A stretch of 64,000 bases of DNA, taken from assembly GCF_000522985.1 (NCBI RefSeq), contig NZ_CP007129.1, positions 124,001 through 188,000 of the forward strand, given 5' to 3'. The position numbers were made by a program, and so were the translations under genes. Every line of letters starts with the position of its first letter. Position 1 is the stretch's first letter. Below are positions 1 through 8,814 of this stretch, in pieces. The notes under the pieces are model-generated. The model was given only the letters and a program-made list of their open reading frames with translations. It was not told the DNA's origin and searched no databases. The stretch is from Gemmatirosa kalamazoonensis (lineage in GTDB: Bacteria; Gemmatimonadota; Gemmatimonadetes; Gemmatimonadales; Gemmatimonadaceae).

Positions 1-107
1 GCTGGCTCCTTGCCCATGGTCGCGGCTCCGCGTGATGAGAGAATCGTTGCAGACACTCTCCATACGCCGAGCGTGCCGGCATCGCATCACGCGACGGCCG
101 GTCGCCG

Positions 108-1259
108 TCAGTGGATGCCGTGCCTCCGGTCGCCGTCGGTACCCGTTAGGCCCCGCGCATCCGCGACGAGGACCGGCTCGCCGAGCACCGCCGGGTCGGG
201 CCTCACACCGAGCCCCGGCTCGCGCGACGCCGCCATCCGACCGCGATCGCGACGCGGCGCGCCGTCGGCGATCGACGTGGTCACGTAGCTGTTGAAGTCG
301 GTCGTCGAGAACAGCAGCGGTGCCGGCGTGGAATGCGCCAGGTGCGCGATCGCCGCCGTGACGATGTCGCCGCCCCACGTATCCTCGATCGTCATCGCGA
401 TGCCGAGCGCGACGCAGAGGTCGCGGATCTCTCGCGCACGCGTCAGGCCGCCGACCTTCGAGATCTTGAGGTTCACCACGTCCATCGCCTGATCGTGCGC
501 GCCGCGCACCACCATCCCGATGTCGTCCATCACCTCGTCGAGGACGAATGGGCGGTCGGTGTGGCGACGCACGGCGAGGCATTCCTCGTAGGTGCGGCAC
601 GGCTGCTCGAGGTAGACGTCCACGTCGCGGACCGCGGCCGCGACGCGCAGCGCCGCGTGCTGTGTCCACCCGGTGTTCGCATCGGCGACGAGCACGTCGC
701 CCGGCTCGAGCTCCGCCGCCGCGGCCCGGATCCGCGCGATGTCGGTGTCCGCGTCGCCGCCGACCTTGAGCTGGAACTTCGTGTACCCGTCCGCGCGGTA
801 CTCCGCGACGCGCCGCGCCATCACCTCCGGCGCCTCCTGCGAGATCGCACGGTACAGCGCGACGCTCTCGCCCACGTGCCCGCCGAGCAGGGTGGCGACC
901 GGCAGCCCGCTCGCCTGGCCGAGGACGTCCCAGCACGCCATGTCGATCGCGCTCTTCACGTAGGGGTGTCCCTTCATCGCCGCGTCCATGCGGCGGGTGA
1001 GGGGACCCAGCTCGAGCGGGTTCGCGCCGAGGAGCTGCGGTGCGAGCTCCGCCAGACCGGCCCGCACGCCCCGCGGATACGACGGGAGGTATGCGGAACC
1101 GAGCGGACAGACCTCGCCATGGCCGGTGATCCCCGCGTCGGTCTCGATCGCGACGACGGTCGAGTCGAACACGGTCACGACGTTGCCGCCTGACCACTTG
1201 TAGCTCCCCTCGTGCAGCGGGAGATCGATCTGGTACGCGCGGATCGCGGTGATCTGCAT
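108..1259 (-). CDS. Enolase-superfamily dehydratase, cis-3-hydroxy-L-proline dehydratase-like
   Basis: A 383-residue member of the mandelate racemase/muconate-lactonizing group of the enolase superfamily. The N-terminal capping domain ends near residue 130 and the TIM barrel follows. Visible catalytic features are the KFQLK general-base motif (K161, K165), metal ligands D193 (in DANTGW), E218 (in LEQP) and D241 (in LDE), and the second base region NLKISK (K265/K268). The N-terminal segment ([15 protein letters not shown]) and the stretch [11 protein letters not shown] resemble family members known to dehydrate cis-3-hydroxy-L-proline; that substrate is inferred from remembered family sequence and not proven. 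The protein is about 15 residues longer at the C-terminus than I expect for the family. It is cytoplasmic and stands alone, with no proline-catabolism neighbours. A GTTAGGC site (145) lies in its 3' end, read as Leu-Thr codons. Confidence 0.85.
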   Translation of the reverse strand: MQITAIRAYQIDLPLHEGSYKWSGGNVVTVFDSTVVAIETDAGITGHGEVCPLGSAYLPSYPRGVRAGLAELAPQLLGANPLELGPLTRRMDAAMKGHPYVKSAIDMACWDVLGQASGLPVATLLGGHVGESVALYRAISQEAPEVMARRVAEYRADGYTKFQLKVGGDADTDIARIRAAAAELEPGDVLVADANTGWTQHAALRVAAAVRDVDVYLEQPCRTYEECLAVRRHTDRPFVLDEVMDDIGMVVRGAHDQAMDVVNLKISKVGGLTRAREIRDLCVALGIAMTIEDTWGGDIVTAAIAHLAHSTPAPLLFSTTDFNSYVTTSIADGAPRRDRGRMAASREPGLGVRPDPAVLGEPVLVADARGLTGTDGDRRHGIH

Positions 1260-1511
1260 GATGTCGGTATGCGGTGGTATCGCTGCGAGCCGTTCTCACC
1301 TCGCATCGCCAGCATACGGACCGACGACGGCGAGCGACAGCGCGATGCCGGCGAACGCGACCAGGGCGCAGCCGCACGCGAGGCGGGCTGAGCGGCATTC
1401 GTCACAAGCGGTCCGGCCGACGGAATGCGTGCGCCGGCCACGGTGTCCATGGTGCCGTGACCATTGGCTTCCAGTTCATTGCCTCACGGCGACATTGCAG
1501 CAGACGCCACG

Positions 1512-1658
1512 ATGGGGGAGCTGTTGACTCGAATCGCAGAATGGATCGAGGACGGCCTGATCTATGTGGTGGTCGTCGTCGCGTCGATCCCGACGTACCT
1601 GTGGACCATGCGGCGCCGATACCCGGCGCGGCACGAGGACGACGAGATGTCGTCGTGA
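1512..1658 (+). CDS. Possible small single-pass membrane protein
   Basis: A 48-residue reading frame from ATG at 1512 (a TTG at 1464 would extend it). It encodes one hydrophobic segment (IYVVVVVASIPTYLW) followed by a basic stretch (MRRRYPARH) and an acidic tail, the layout of a small membrane-anchored peptide. There is no clear Shine-Dalgarno sequence and I recognise no family. The rest of the spacer from 1260 to 1511 shows nothing I can name. It could be a chance frame in GC-rich DNA. Confidence 0.35.
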   Translation: MGELLTRIAEWIEDGLIYVVVVVASIPTYLWTMRRRYPARHEDDEMSS

Positions 1659-1777
1659 GGCGCGCGGGCGCCACGGCGGCTGCCTAACGGAAGCTCGTGG
1701 CGCGATCGCCGCTCGCCGGCTCTGGTCGCGCCGCGGCGCGGGGTGTATGCTCGCTGCTCCCGCGCACCGAGCGAGCG

Positions 1778-2257
1778 ATGTCGACGGATCCGCGTGCGTC
1801 CCGGTTCACGAGCACGAGCGACCTCACCGTCGGCGTCGGACGCGACGGCCCGGCACGCCTCGTCGCCGAGCTCTGGCGCCGGCTTCCGCCCGGCGCGGAC
1901 ACGCTCTCCGATTCCGGCGGCGGTGGATCGGAGCAGTGCGTCGCCGAGCTGCGCCGTTCGCTCGCGGCCGCGGCGACCGAAGCGAAGCGGATGACGCTCG
2001 ACGGGCCACCGCTCGAGCGGAGCGCGGCGCGGCTGCTCGCCGAGACCGCGCAGGCCGTGCACGATGCCCTGGGCGCGTCGCACGCGGACGGCGTGACGCC
2101 GTGGATGGATCGGCTCCGCTTCGCGCGCATGGAGCGCTGGCTCGCCGCGCGGGCGGACGACGACGTCGACGCGGAGCCGGCGGCGAGCCTGTGCCTCTGG
2201 GTGATCGAGCACCTCGAGATGGCCGTGCCGCTGCCGCGCCGCATCGTCCCGCCCTAG
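1778..2257 (+). CDS. Hypothetical protein, 159 aa
   Basis: I do not recognise this protein. The frame opens further upstream (1697), but ATG at 1778, after a purine-rich GAGCGAG, gives a more natural N-terminus. The product is soluble and Ala/Arg/Glu-rich, with predicted helical segments (for example SEQCVAELRRSLAAAATEA) and a C-terminus containing SLCLWVIEHLEMAVPLP. There is no signal peptide, membrane segment or recognisable motif. It ends 22 bp before the convergent small gene at 2280-2549. Confidence 0.55.
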   Translation: MSTDPRASRFTSTSDLTVGVGRDGPARLVAELWRRLPPGADTLSDSGGGGSEQCVAELRRSLAAAATEAKRMTLDGPPLERSAARLLAETAQAVHDALGASHADGVTPWMDRLRFARMERWLAARADDDVDAEPAASLCLWVIEHLEMAVPLPRRIVPP

Positions 2258-2279
2258 CCGGACCGCTCGAGCGGCGCCC

Positions 2280-2549
2280 TCACATGAGGGCCAGCAGCTC
2301 TCCGTCGGCCAGGGTGGGCCAGCTCGCCGGGAACGCCTTCAACCGGCGCAGCACCAGCCCCGCGTCGAAGACGAGCGACCGCTCCCCGGGGAACGGCGAC
2401 TGCTCGGGTGCGATCCACTCGTACACCTGCCACCAGGTGCCGTCGTCGTCGCGGAGCTCGCGCACGACCGACGCGGGCTGCGGCCCGACGAGGTCCGGCG
2501 ACGTGGCCGGCACGCCGGCGAGCAACGGGTGCGAGAGATCCACCGACAT
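2280..2549 (-). CDS. Hypothetical protein, 89 aa
   Basis: A small soluble protein of unrecognised family. The composition looks like a real protein, with several Trp, Tyr and Phe residues (GTWWQVYEWIAPEQSPF, LVFDAGLVLRRLKAFP). No signal peptide or membrane segment is visible. It is convergent with the upstream hypothetical gene and co-directional with the histidine kinase at 2656-4227, from which it is separated by about 100 bp. Confidence 0.55.
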   Translation of the reverse strand: MSVDLSHPLLAGVPATSPDLVGPQPASVVRELRDDDGTWWQVYEWIAPEQSPFPGERSLVFDAGLVLRRLKAFPASWPTLADGELLALM

Positions 2550-2655
2550 CAGTCAGCGCGCATCGTGAGAGGGAGAGGGCACGGGCAGGTGGGAACCCCC
2601 GCAAGAAAGACACCCCGCGCTCCCGCCCCGACGACCGCCGCGTACGGTACCGTGC

Positions 2656-4227
2656 TCATGCGCACTGCGTGGGTCCGGGGAGCTGCAGCGTGAACGTCGA
2701 CCCGTCGTTCGGCACGCTCCGCAGCCGCAGGTCGCCGCCCATGCCGCGCGCGAACTCGCGGCTGATCGCGAGCCCGAGCCCCACGCCGCCGATCGGGTTC
2801 TGCCGGCCGCGGTCGAGCTGCACGAACGGGAGGAACACGCGCTCCTGCTCCGCGGGCGGAATCCCGGGGCCCGTGTCGGTGACCTCGACCACGCCGCCGT
2901 CCGCCGGGTTCTCCGAGACCGGCGCGCTGCGGAGCGTCACCCGGCCGCCGGGCGGCGTGAACTTGATCGCGTTCGTCAGCAGGTTCACGACGATCTGCCG
3001 CACGCGCTTCGGATCGCCGCACACGTCCACCGGGCGCAGGTCGGAGTCGAGCACGACGCCCTTCGCCTGCGCGTTCCGCTCCATCCACGAGCACACGTCC
3101 TGGATCAGCGGGCGCAGCGCGACGGCGCTCGACTCGTACGCGACGCGTCCCGCCTCGATGCGCGCGTAGTCGAGGATGTCGGTGATCAGCTCGAGCAGGT
3201 GCCGCTCGCTGCGGGCGATCCGCTCGAGGCACTCGCGCTGCGCGTCGGTGACCGGTCCGTGGACGCCGAGCGCGATGAGCTCCGTGTAGCCGCGGATCGC
3301 GTTCAGCGGCGTGCGCAGCTCGTGCGACATCGTGGCGAGGAACTCCGCCTTCGCGCGGTTCGCCGCCTCCGCGGCGGCGAGCGCGTGGGCGGTCGCCTGT
3401 TCGGCGCGCACGCGCGGCGTGATGTCGCGCGCGACGACCAGCACGGCCTTCGGCCGGTCGTCGGCGTCGGGCTCGAGGACCGTCTGCGCCTCGAACCACC
3501 GGCGCCCCGACGGCGTGTCCAGCTCGAACGTGAGCGGCGAGAGGGGCTCGTCGCTGCACGACGACGCGAGGAGCGCGCGCAGTCGATCGGTGCACCGCGC
3601 GACGATGTCCGCCGGCAGACCGAGCATGTCGGGGGTGTGGCCGAGCAGCGCGTCGGCGGGGATGCCGGTGACACGCGTGACGGCGGGGTTCGCGAACGTG
3701 ACGCGCAGCTCGCGGTCGAAGCGCAGCACCGCGTCGGTCGCCGTCTCCAGGATCACCGACAGCTCGCGCTCGCGCGCCGCGAGCGCGGCGGCGTAGCGCG
3801 CGCGCGTCGCGGCCGCCGCGCGCTCCTCGGTGATGTCGCGATAGACGACGGCGAGGCCGCCGTTCACCGTCGGGAACGCGTGGATCTCGTGCCAGACGTC
3901 GCGCCCCGGATAGTGGTGCTCGAAATGCGCGCTGCGGCGCTCGGCGACGACGGCGCGGTAGCGCGCCTCGACCTCGGTGCCACACGTCTCGGGCCACACA
4001 TCCCAGTGGATGCGACCGACCAGCGCGTCGGGCGGTGCGCCGCTCAGGGCGACGGCGGCGGGGTTCGCGTACGTGACGCGCCACTCCGCGTCGAGGGCGA
4101 GAAAGCCGTGCGTGACGCTCTCCAGCACGGCCGCGACTTGGGCGTCGAGCGCGCGCCGGGGGATGGTGGTGCGTGCTCGACGCTCCACCAAGTTGGCGCC
4201 GTCGCCCGACGCCTGCGAGCTGTCCAT
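2656..4227 (-). CDS. Double-PAS soluble sensor histidine kinase
   Basis: A 523-residue cytoplasmic hybrid-free sensor kinase. Two PAS domains (about 28-135 and 150-275) precede a HisKA dimerisation domain with phospho-acceptor H302 in the H-box FLATMSHELRTPLNA. The HATPase_c domain carries the N-box NLLTNAIKF, the G1 box DTGPGIP, an F-box (FLPFVQ) and the G2 box GGVGLGLAI. No membrane segment is present, so the signal is probably sensed in the cytoplasm through PAS ligands. No response regulator lies next to it, so it is an orphan. I chose ATG at 4227; the frame stays open far upstream, opposite the CopC-CopD gene, but that extension is only the antisense of that gene. About 220 bp separate it from the divergent copper gene. 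Confidence 0.88.
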   Translation of the reverse strand: MDSSQASGDGANLVERRARTTIPRRALDAQVAAVLESVTHGFLALDAEWRVTYANPAAVALSGAPPDALVGRIHWDVWPETCGTEVEARYRAVVAERRSAHFEHHYPGRDVWHEIHAFPTVNGGLAVVYRDITEERAAAATRARYAAALAARERELSVILETATDAVLRFDRELRVTFANPAVTRVTGIPADALLGHTPDMLGLPADIVARCTDRLRALLASSCSDEPLSPLTFELDTPSGRRWFEAQTVLEPDADDRPKAVLVVARDITPRVRAEQATAHALAAAEAANRAKAEFLATMSHELRTPLNAIRGYTELIALGVHGPVTDAQRECLERIARSERHLLELITDILDYARIEAGRVAYESSAVALRPLIQDVCSWMERNAQAKGVVLDSDLRPVDVCGDPKRVRQIVVNLLTNAIKFTPPGGRVTLRSAPVSENPADGGVVEVTDTGPGIPPAEQERVFLPFVQLDRGRQNPIGGVGLGLAISREFARGMGGDLRLRSVPNDGSTFTLQLPGPTQCA

Positions 4228-4446
4228 GACCCCACTCCGCGCGAGCCCATCGACCGTGCCGCGGCCACCGATGGATGGTACGACGATACTGCAAGTGTTC
4301 GTCCACCGGCCCCGGCCTAACGATCGCCCGGCGGCCCCGCGTCGCTGCCTTGCCTCCGTCGGAACCGCTCTCCTAGCTTTGTCGACCATGGCCGCACGAG
4401 ACCGAGCTCGAGCACCGCTCCGCCCACGGGCCGCGGATTCCGCCGC

Positions 4447-5739
4447 GTGACGCGGGTCGTTAGGCGGGTGCTCTCGATCGTCGCGGCGTGCGCGCTCGTG
4501 CTGGGCACGTGGACGCTGGCGTGGGCGCACGCGACGCTCGTGCGGGCCGAGCCGGCGGCGGGAAGCCGCCTCGCGACGAGCCCGAGCCGGGTGTGGCTGC
4601 TGTTCAGCGAGGCGCTGGAGCCCACGCTCGCGCACCTGACGCTCGTCGCGCCCGACGGCGGCGTTAGGCACCTCGTGGCGGCGGGCGACCCGCACGACGT
4701 GCACGCGCTGATCGCTCCGGTCGACGCGCTCGCGCCCGGCGCGTATCGGCTCCTGTGGCACGTGGTCTCCGCCGACGGACATCCGGTGGAGGGCAGCTAC
4801 GTGTTCACGGTCGGCGCGCCGTCCGTCTCGCGACCGCCGCCGGCGCCGCCCGCCGCGGAGTTCGCGCCGACGACGTGGGGACCGGCGGTGCTCGGCGCGC
4901 CGCTGGTGCCGGCGCTGCTGCGCGGGCTCGGCGTCGGCGCGCTGATGGGACTCGTCGGACTGCTCACGCTCGCCCGGTCGGGGCGCGGGCTGCGGCTCGC
5001 GAGCGGGCTCGCGGTCGCCGCGTTCCTCCTGCTCGCGCTGCACCTCGGCGCGTGGCTGATGAACGTGTCGCCGCAGCGCGAGCTCACGGGCGACTGGGTG
5101 ACGACCGCGCTCGCGAGCGGCGTCGGACGCGTGGAGCTGTGGCGCACGGGGCTCGCGCTGCTCGCGCTGTGGGCGCTCGGGCTCGCGCGTCGACCGCGCC
5201 TCGCGCTCGCGTTCGCGTGGGGCGCGCTGCTCGTGAGCGGCGCGGTGGGCCACTCGATGGCGATGCACGCGGCGTGGGCGGTCCCGGCGAAGGTGCTTCA
5301 CCTCGCCGCGGGGGCGTGCTGGCTCGGCGGCCTGCTCTGGCTCATCGTCTGTGCGCCGCTCGGCCGCGACGGCGCCGCGTTCGTGCGCGAGGCCGAGCGC
5401 GTCTCCGCGATCGCGCTCGTCGCCGTGGTGCTGGTCGCGCTGAGCGGCGCGGCGCAGGCGCTGCTGTTCCTGCCGACGCCGATCGCTCTCGTGCGCTCGG
5501 CGTACGGCGCGGTGACGCTCGCGAAGGTCGTCGGGCTGCTCGCGCTCGCGGGGTTCGGCGCCTACCATCGCTTCCGCGTGCTGCCGCGTCTCGAGCGCGA
5601 CCGGCGAACCGGCTTCGGCGGCGCGCTCCGCGCCGAGGTGCTGGTGATGGCGGTCGTCATTCTGCTCGGCGGCCTGCTCGCCTACATCCCGCCGCCGGCG
5701 GCGCCCGGCGCGCACGCCGCATCCACCTCCGCCGACTGA
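4447..5739 (+). CDS. CopC-CopD fusion, copper uptake/resistance membrane protein
   Basis: A 430-residue fusion of a periplasmic CopC domain with a CopD multi-pass membrane domain, as in Bacillus YcnJ. The signal peptide ends at A27, so mature residue 1 is H28. With D110 and H112 in SADGHPVEGSY this rebuilds the canonical Cu(II) brace of CopC (H1/D/H). A Pro/Ala-rich linker (about 125-145) leads into roughly eight hydrophobic segments of the CopD domain. The start is GTG at 4447; no strong ribosome-binding site is visible. It is followed after 2 bp by a YcnI-like gene, and the pair probably handles copper at the cytoplasmic membrane. Two GTTAGGC sites (4459, 4663) lie near the 5' end, both read as Val-Arg. 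Confidence 0.88.
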   Translation: MTRVVRRVLSIVAACALVLGTWTLAWAHATLVRAEPAAGSRLATSPSRVWLLFSEALEPTLAHLTLVAPDGGVRHLVAAGDPHDVHALIAPVDALAPGAYRLLWHVVSADGHPVEGSYVFTVGAPSVSRPPPAPPAAEFAPTTWGPAVLGAPLVPALLRGLGVGALMGLVGLLTLARSGRGLRLASGLAVAAFLLLALHLGAWLMNVSPQRELTGDWVTTALASGVGRVELWRTGLALLALWALGLARRPRLALAFAWGALLVSGAVGHSMAMHAAWAVPAKVLHLAAGACWLGGLLWLIVCAPLGRDGAAFVREAERVSAIALVAVVLVALSGAAQALLFLPTPIALVRSAYGAVTLAKVVGLLALAGFGAYHRFRVLPRLERDRRTGFGGALRAEVLVMAVVILLGGLLAYIPPPAAPGAHAASTSAD

Positions 5740-5741
5740 AC

Positions 5742-6314
5742 ATGTCTTTCCTCCTGCGCCGCGCGCGGGCCCTGGCGTTAGGCGTCGCGCTGCTGCTCGC
5801 CGCGCCGGCGCTCGCCCTCGCGCACGCCGTGGTGTTCCCGAAGACGTCGACGCCCGGCGCGTACGAGCGCTACGTGCTGCGGGTGCCTAACGAGAAGACC
5901 GTGCCGACGGTCCGCGTCGAGATCCGCTTCCCGGCGGACGTGCGGGTCACCGCGTTCGAGGACGTGCCGGGGTGGCAGCTGCAGGTGCTCACCGATTCGG
6001 CGAAGCGTGTCGTCGGCGCGGTGTGGACGGGCGTGCTGCCGCCGCAGCGGTTCGTCGAGCTCCCGTTCGTGGCCGCGAACCCGAAGGCGAGCACGCGTCT
6101 CGTGTGGCCCGCCTACCAGACCTACGCCGACGGCGAGCGCGTCGAGTGGACGGGAGCCGAGGGCACGAAGTCCCCGGCCTCGTCCACGAGCATCGCGGCG
6201 GCGGGGGCGTCGTCCGGCGGCGCTGCGCGCTGGGTGTCGTGGGCGGCGCTCGCGCTGTCGCTGCTCAGCCTCGGCGTGGCGCTGCGCCGCACGGACGAGC
6301 GAGTGGCGCGTTAG
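5742..6314 (+). CDS. YcnI-like (DUF1775) copper-binding membrane-anchored protein
   Basis: A 190-residue exported protein of the YcnI/DUF1775 family. The signal peptide is followed directly by H28 (ALAHAVVFPKTS), the N-terminal His used for copper in this family. The domain spans about residues 28-140, and a Ser/Ala linker leads to one C-terminal membrane helix (WAALALSLLSLGVAL) with a basic end. It starts 2 bp after the CopC-CopD stop, so the two are almost certainly co-translated and cooperate in copper handling. Its TAG stop codon is part of a CGTTAGGC site (6309-6316). Confidence 0.85.
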   Translation: MSFLLRRARALALGVALLLAAPALALAHAVVFPKTSTPGAYERYVLRVPNEKTVPTVRVEIRFPADVRVTAFEDVPGWQLQVLTDSAKRVVGAVWTGVLPPQRFVELPFVAANPKASTRLVWPAYQTYADGERVEWTGAEGTKSPASSTSIAAAGASSGGAARWVSWAALALSLLSLGVALRRTDERVAR

Positions 6315-6320
6315 GCGTCG

Positions 6321-7109
6321 TCACCGTCCGCGCGCGATCGCCCGTGCCGCGATCCGATCCACGAGCGCCGGCGCGAGGAGCATGAGCCAGCGGCCCAGCT
6401 TTCCGCGCGCCGTCATCACGACCTCGCGCTTCCGCCGATCCATCGCGTCGACGACCTGCCGCGCGCACGCGTCGGCCGACATCGCGTGCGCGTCGTGAAC
6501 GTGGCGCGTGCCGTACGAGCGCGCGGCGATGTCCGTCGCGACGAAGCCGGGATAGACGACGGTGACGCTCACGCCGCTGCCGGCGAGCTCGATGCGCAGC
6601 GAGTCGAAGAAGCCGCGCACGGCGTGCTTGCTCGCGGCGTACGCGGTGCGCGTCGGCACGCCGGAGAGCCCCGTGAGGCTCGACACCGCGGCGATCCGCC
6701 CGCGCGTCGCGCGGAGGTGCGGCAGCGCGGCGTGCGTGCAGTACACGGCACCGAGGAAGTTCACGCGCATGATGCGCTCGACGAGCGCGAGGTCGGCGAT
6801 CTCCTCGAACCGCAGCTCCATCGAGATCCCGGCGTTGTTCACGAGCGCGTCGATCCGACCATAGCGAGCCGCGGCGCCTGCGACGAACGCGCGGCACGGC
6901 GCCTCCTCCGCGACGTCGGTGGGGAACGTGGCCGCCTCGCCTCCGGCGGCGCGGCACGCGGCGGCGACCCGCTCCAGCTCCGGTGCGCTGCGCGCGGCGA
7001 GCGCGAGCCGGCAGCCGCGCGCCGCGAGCCGCCGCGCGATCGCCTCGCCGATGCCCGACGAGGCACCGGTGACGAGGACGACGTCGCGTGCGGCCAGTGG
7101 AGCGGACAT
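6321..7109 (-). CDS. Short-chain dehydrogenase/reductase
   Basis: A 262-residue classical SDR. It has the cofactor-binding TGASSGIG motif (residues 14-21), NNAG (91-94), the catalytic Ser region AVSSLTG (S143/S144) and the YAASK motif (Y157, K161). After the conserved domain the C-terminus continues with basic, hydrophobic sequence (LGRWLMLLAPALVDRIAAR) that may associate with membrane, as in DltE/YqjQ-like SDRs. A GTG two codons upstream is possible, but ATG at 7109 is the simpler start. The substrate is unknown. It is divergent from the ferritin-like gene, with only 24 bp between the start codons. Confidence 0.85.
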   Translation of the reverse strand: MSAPLAARDVVLVTGASSGIGEAIARRLAARGCRLALAARSAPELERVAAACRAAGGEAATFPTDVAEEAPCRAFVAGAAARYGRIDALVNNAGISMELRFEEIADLALVERIMRVNFLGAVYCTHAALPHLRATRGRIAAVSSLTGLSGVPTRTAYAASKHAVRGFFDSLRIELAGSGVSVTVVYPGFVATDIAARSYGTRHVHDAHAMSADACARQVVDAMDRRKREVVMTARGKLGRWLMLLAPALVDRIAARAIARGR

Positions 7110-7133
7110 GAGCACCGCTTAGTTTACACCGCC

Positions 7134-7451
7134 ATGCCCACTACACAGTACCACGAGCCGCCCGACGAGCTGCCGCAGCGCACGCGCACGTTCGCCCGCA
7201 TGATCACGTCCCTCGGCGAGGAGGCCGAGGCGATCGGCTGGTACGAGCAGCGCATCGCGCTCGAGAAGGACAAGGGTGCGCGGGCGATCATGCGCAACGC
7301 GCAGCAGGAGGAGTTCAAGCACTTCGGCATGAGCCTCGAGTTCCTGCTGCGGCGCACGCCGAAGTGGCGCGAGATCCTGCGCGAGATCCTCTTCACCGAG
7401 GGCGACATCGTCGAGCACGGCGAGCAGGCGGAGGACGACGCGAGCGAGTGA
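7134..7451 (+). CDS. Encapsulated-ferritin-like (EncFtn) protein
   Basis: A 105-residue two-helix ferritin-like protein. The signature residues of encapsulated ferritin are all in register: E30, six residues before W36-Y37, and E60 three residues before H63 (EEFKHFGMSLEFLLRR). The FTEG segment near residue 87 also matches. In known EncFtn proteins two subunits share a di-iron ferroxidase site and a decamer oxidises iron inside an encapsulin shell. Here the C-terminus (HGEQAEDDASE) shows no encapsulin-targeting peptide, and no encapsulin gene lies in the window. It could be co-packaged in trans, or act free in the cytoplasm. Rubrerythrin or bacterioferritin are less likely because the protein is too short. 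Confidence 0.8.
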   Translation: MPTTQYHEPPDELPQRTRTFARMITSLGEEAEAIGWYEQRIALEKDKGARAIMRNAQQEEFKHFGMSLEFLLRRTPKWREILREILFTEGDIVEHGEQAEDDASE

Positions 7452-7475
7452 CGCGGTGCGGCCGACGCGACGCGC

Positions 7476-8717
7476 CTAACGCAGCACCAGCACCGCGAGG
7501 CGCCAGTCGGTCACCGCCGGCGTCGTGCCGTCGTTCACGAGCACGGGGCCATCGGGCGGCGTGCGCGCGACGTACGAGCGCGCCGCCACGGCCGACGCGG
7601 CGACGAGGTCGTCGACGATCTTGTCGCGCTCCGCGTCGACGTCGGGATCGATGCGATGCGTGACGGCGTGCCGGGCGCGCGAGTAGCGCATGCCGTCGTC
7701 GCGCGTCGCCGCGACGAGCCACAGCGGCTGCCCGTCGACGTCGCCCCACGGCCACGCGCGCGCGTGGTGCCGCTTCGCCATGGAGTTCACGACCTTCTCG
7801 AACGCGAGCGTCGGCGGCCGCCCGTCGAGCTGCAGCGTCGTGAACGGCTGCGCGCCGAACCCGCGGCCGCGCGCCGCGGCGAGGATCGTCGCGAGCTCGC
7901 CGCGCAGCTTCGACCGCGCGGGCGTCGTCCACCCGGCGGCCGTGAACGCGCGCGCCACCTCCGACGCGCTGCCGAGCAGCGCCACGGTGAACAGGTCCGC
8001 CGGCAGCCGCTACCTCACCGTCGCCACGCGCGTCGGCGCGTCGCGTAGGGCGTCGGCAGCCGCCGGCGGCGCGGCGGGAAGCGGTGGCGCGGCGGGCCGC
8101 GCCGGGAGCGCGAGCGGGGCGGTGAGCACGAGCGTCATCTCGACGCCCGGCGCGTACGCGATCCGACGGTGCCGCTCGAGGCGCTCGGCGTCGAACGCGG
8201 CGAAGAGCATCGCCGCGGCGAGCGGCTCCTCGGCGCCGAGCAGCGCCGCCGCCCACGTCGTGCGCGAGCGCAGCACGCCCGGACGCTGCGGCCCGACGAC
8301 CCGTCCCGCGGCGTCCACCGACTCGCGCGCGTTAGGCACGTCCGCCACCCGCGCCGTGAGCGGGAGCGCCGCACGCGACGTCGGGTCGGCGAGCGCGACG
8401 CGGTCGAACGCGAGCGTGAGGAACTGCCGCCGCCCGCGCGCGTGCTCCGTGCCCGCGTCCCGCAGCACGCCGTCGACCGTGTCGCCCGGCGCGAGCCCCG
8501 GCCGTGAGCCCCCCGGTGGGCGCGCCGGCGCGATGACCAGGGCGCGCACCCGCCGGCCGAGCGCCGACGACGTTCCCGGCACCGCGTCGAGCAGTCGGAC
8601 GGCGACGCGCGTGCCGACGGGAAGGACGGGCTCCGTGGCGGCGCCCTGGGCCGCGGCGCGGACGGACGACGCCCCGAGCAGCAGCGCGAGCGCGAGGTGT
8701 ACGACGCGTTCTCCCAT
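7476..8717 (-). pseudogene. LssY C-terminal-domain protein interrupted by in-frame TAG
   Basis: Two open pieces in the same frame are separated by one TAG codon (complement of 8010-8012). The first piece (8717 to 8010, 235 aa) has a signal peptide and a domain of the kind VGTRVAVRLLDAVPGT, with the family segment ARESVDAAGRVVG. The second (to 7476) starts immediately after the TAG with RLPADLFTVALLGS and contains the LssY_C hallmarks (AFTAAGW, SMAKRHHARAWPW, HRIDPDVDAERDKIVDDL). Remembered full-length homologues join these two regions, so this is one gene of about 413 codons with a nonsense codon. The second piece has an internal ATG at 7985 but no Shine-Dalgarno sequence. The terminal TAG overlaps a GCCTAACG site (7474-7481). 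A nonsense mutation, sequencing error or readthrough are all possible. Confidence 0.72.
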
Positions 8718-8814
8718 GCCGATTCCGTGGTGACGGGCGCGAGGTCCTCCCGGCGGCGACCGATACGGCGCAACTTCGCCCCGGCTGGTTCGACTCCTAC
8801 CCTGGGGAACACGT

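Noticed and set aside
2656-5715. Very long minus-strand frame of 1019 codons
   Set aside because: Only the part up to 4227 is a kinase; the remainder is Arg/Glu-rich antisense of the CopC-CopD gene without any motif.
7134-7451. Rubrerythrin or bacterioferritin assignment
   Set aside because: Too short for a four-helix ferritin, with no rubredoxin Cys; residue spacing matches EncFtn.
8010-8012. TAG recoding as pyrrolysine or other amino acid
   Set aside because: TAG serves as a normal stop for several genes here (for example 6312-6314 and 28713-28715), and a point mutation or sequencing error is simpler.
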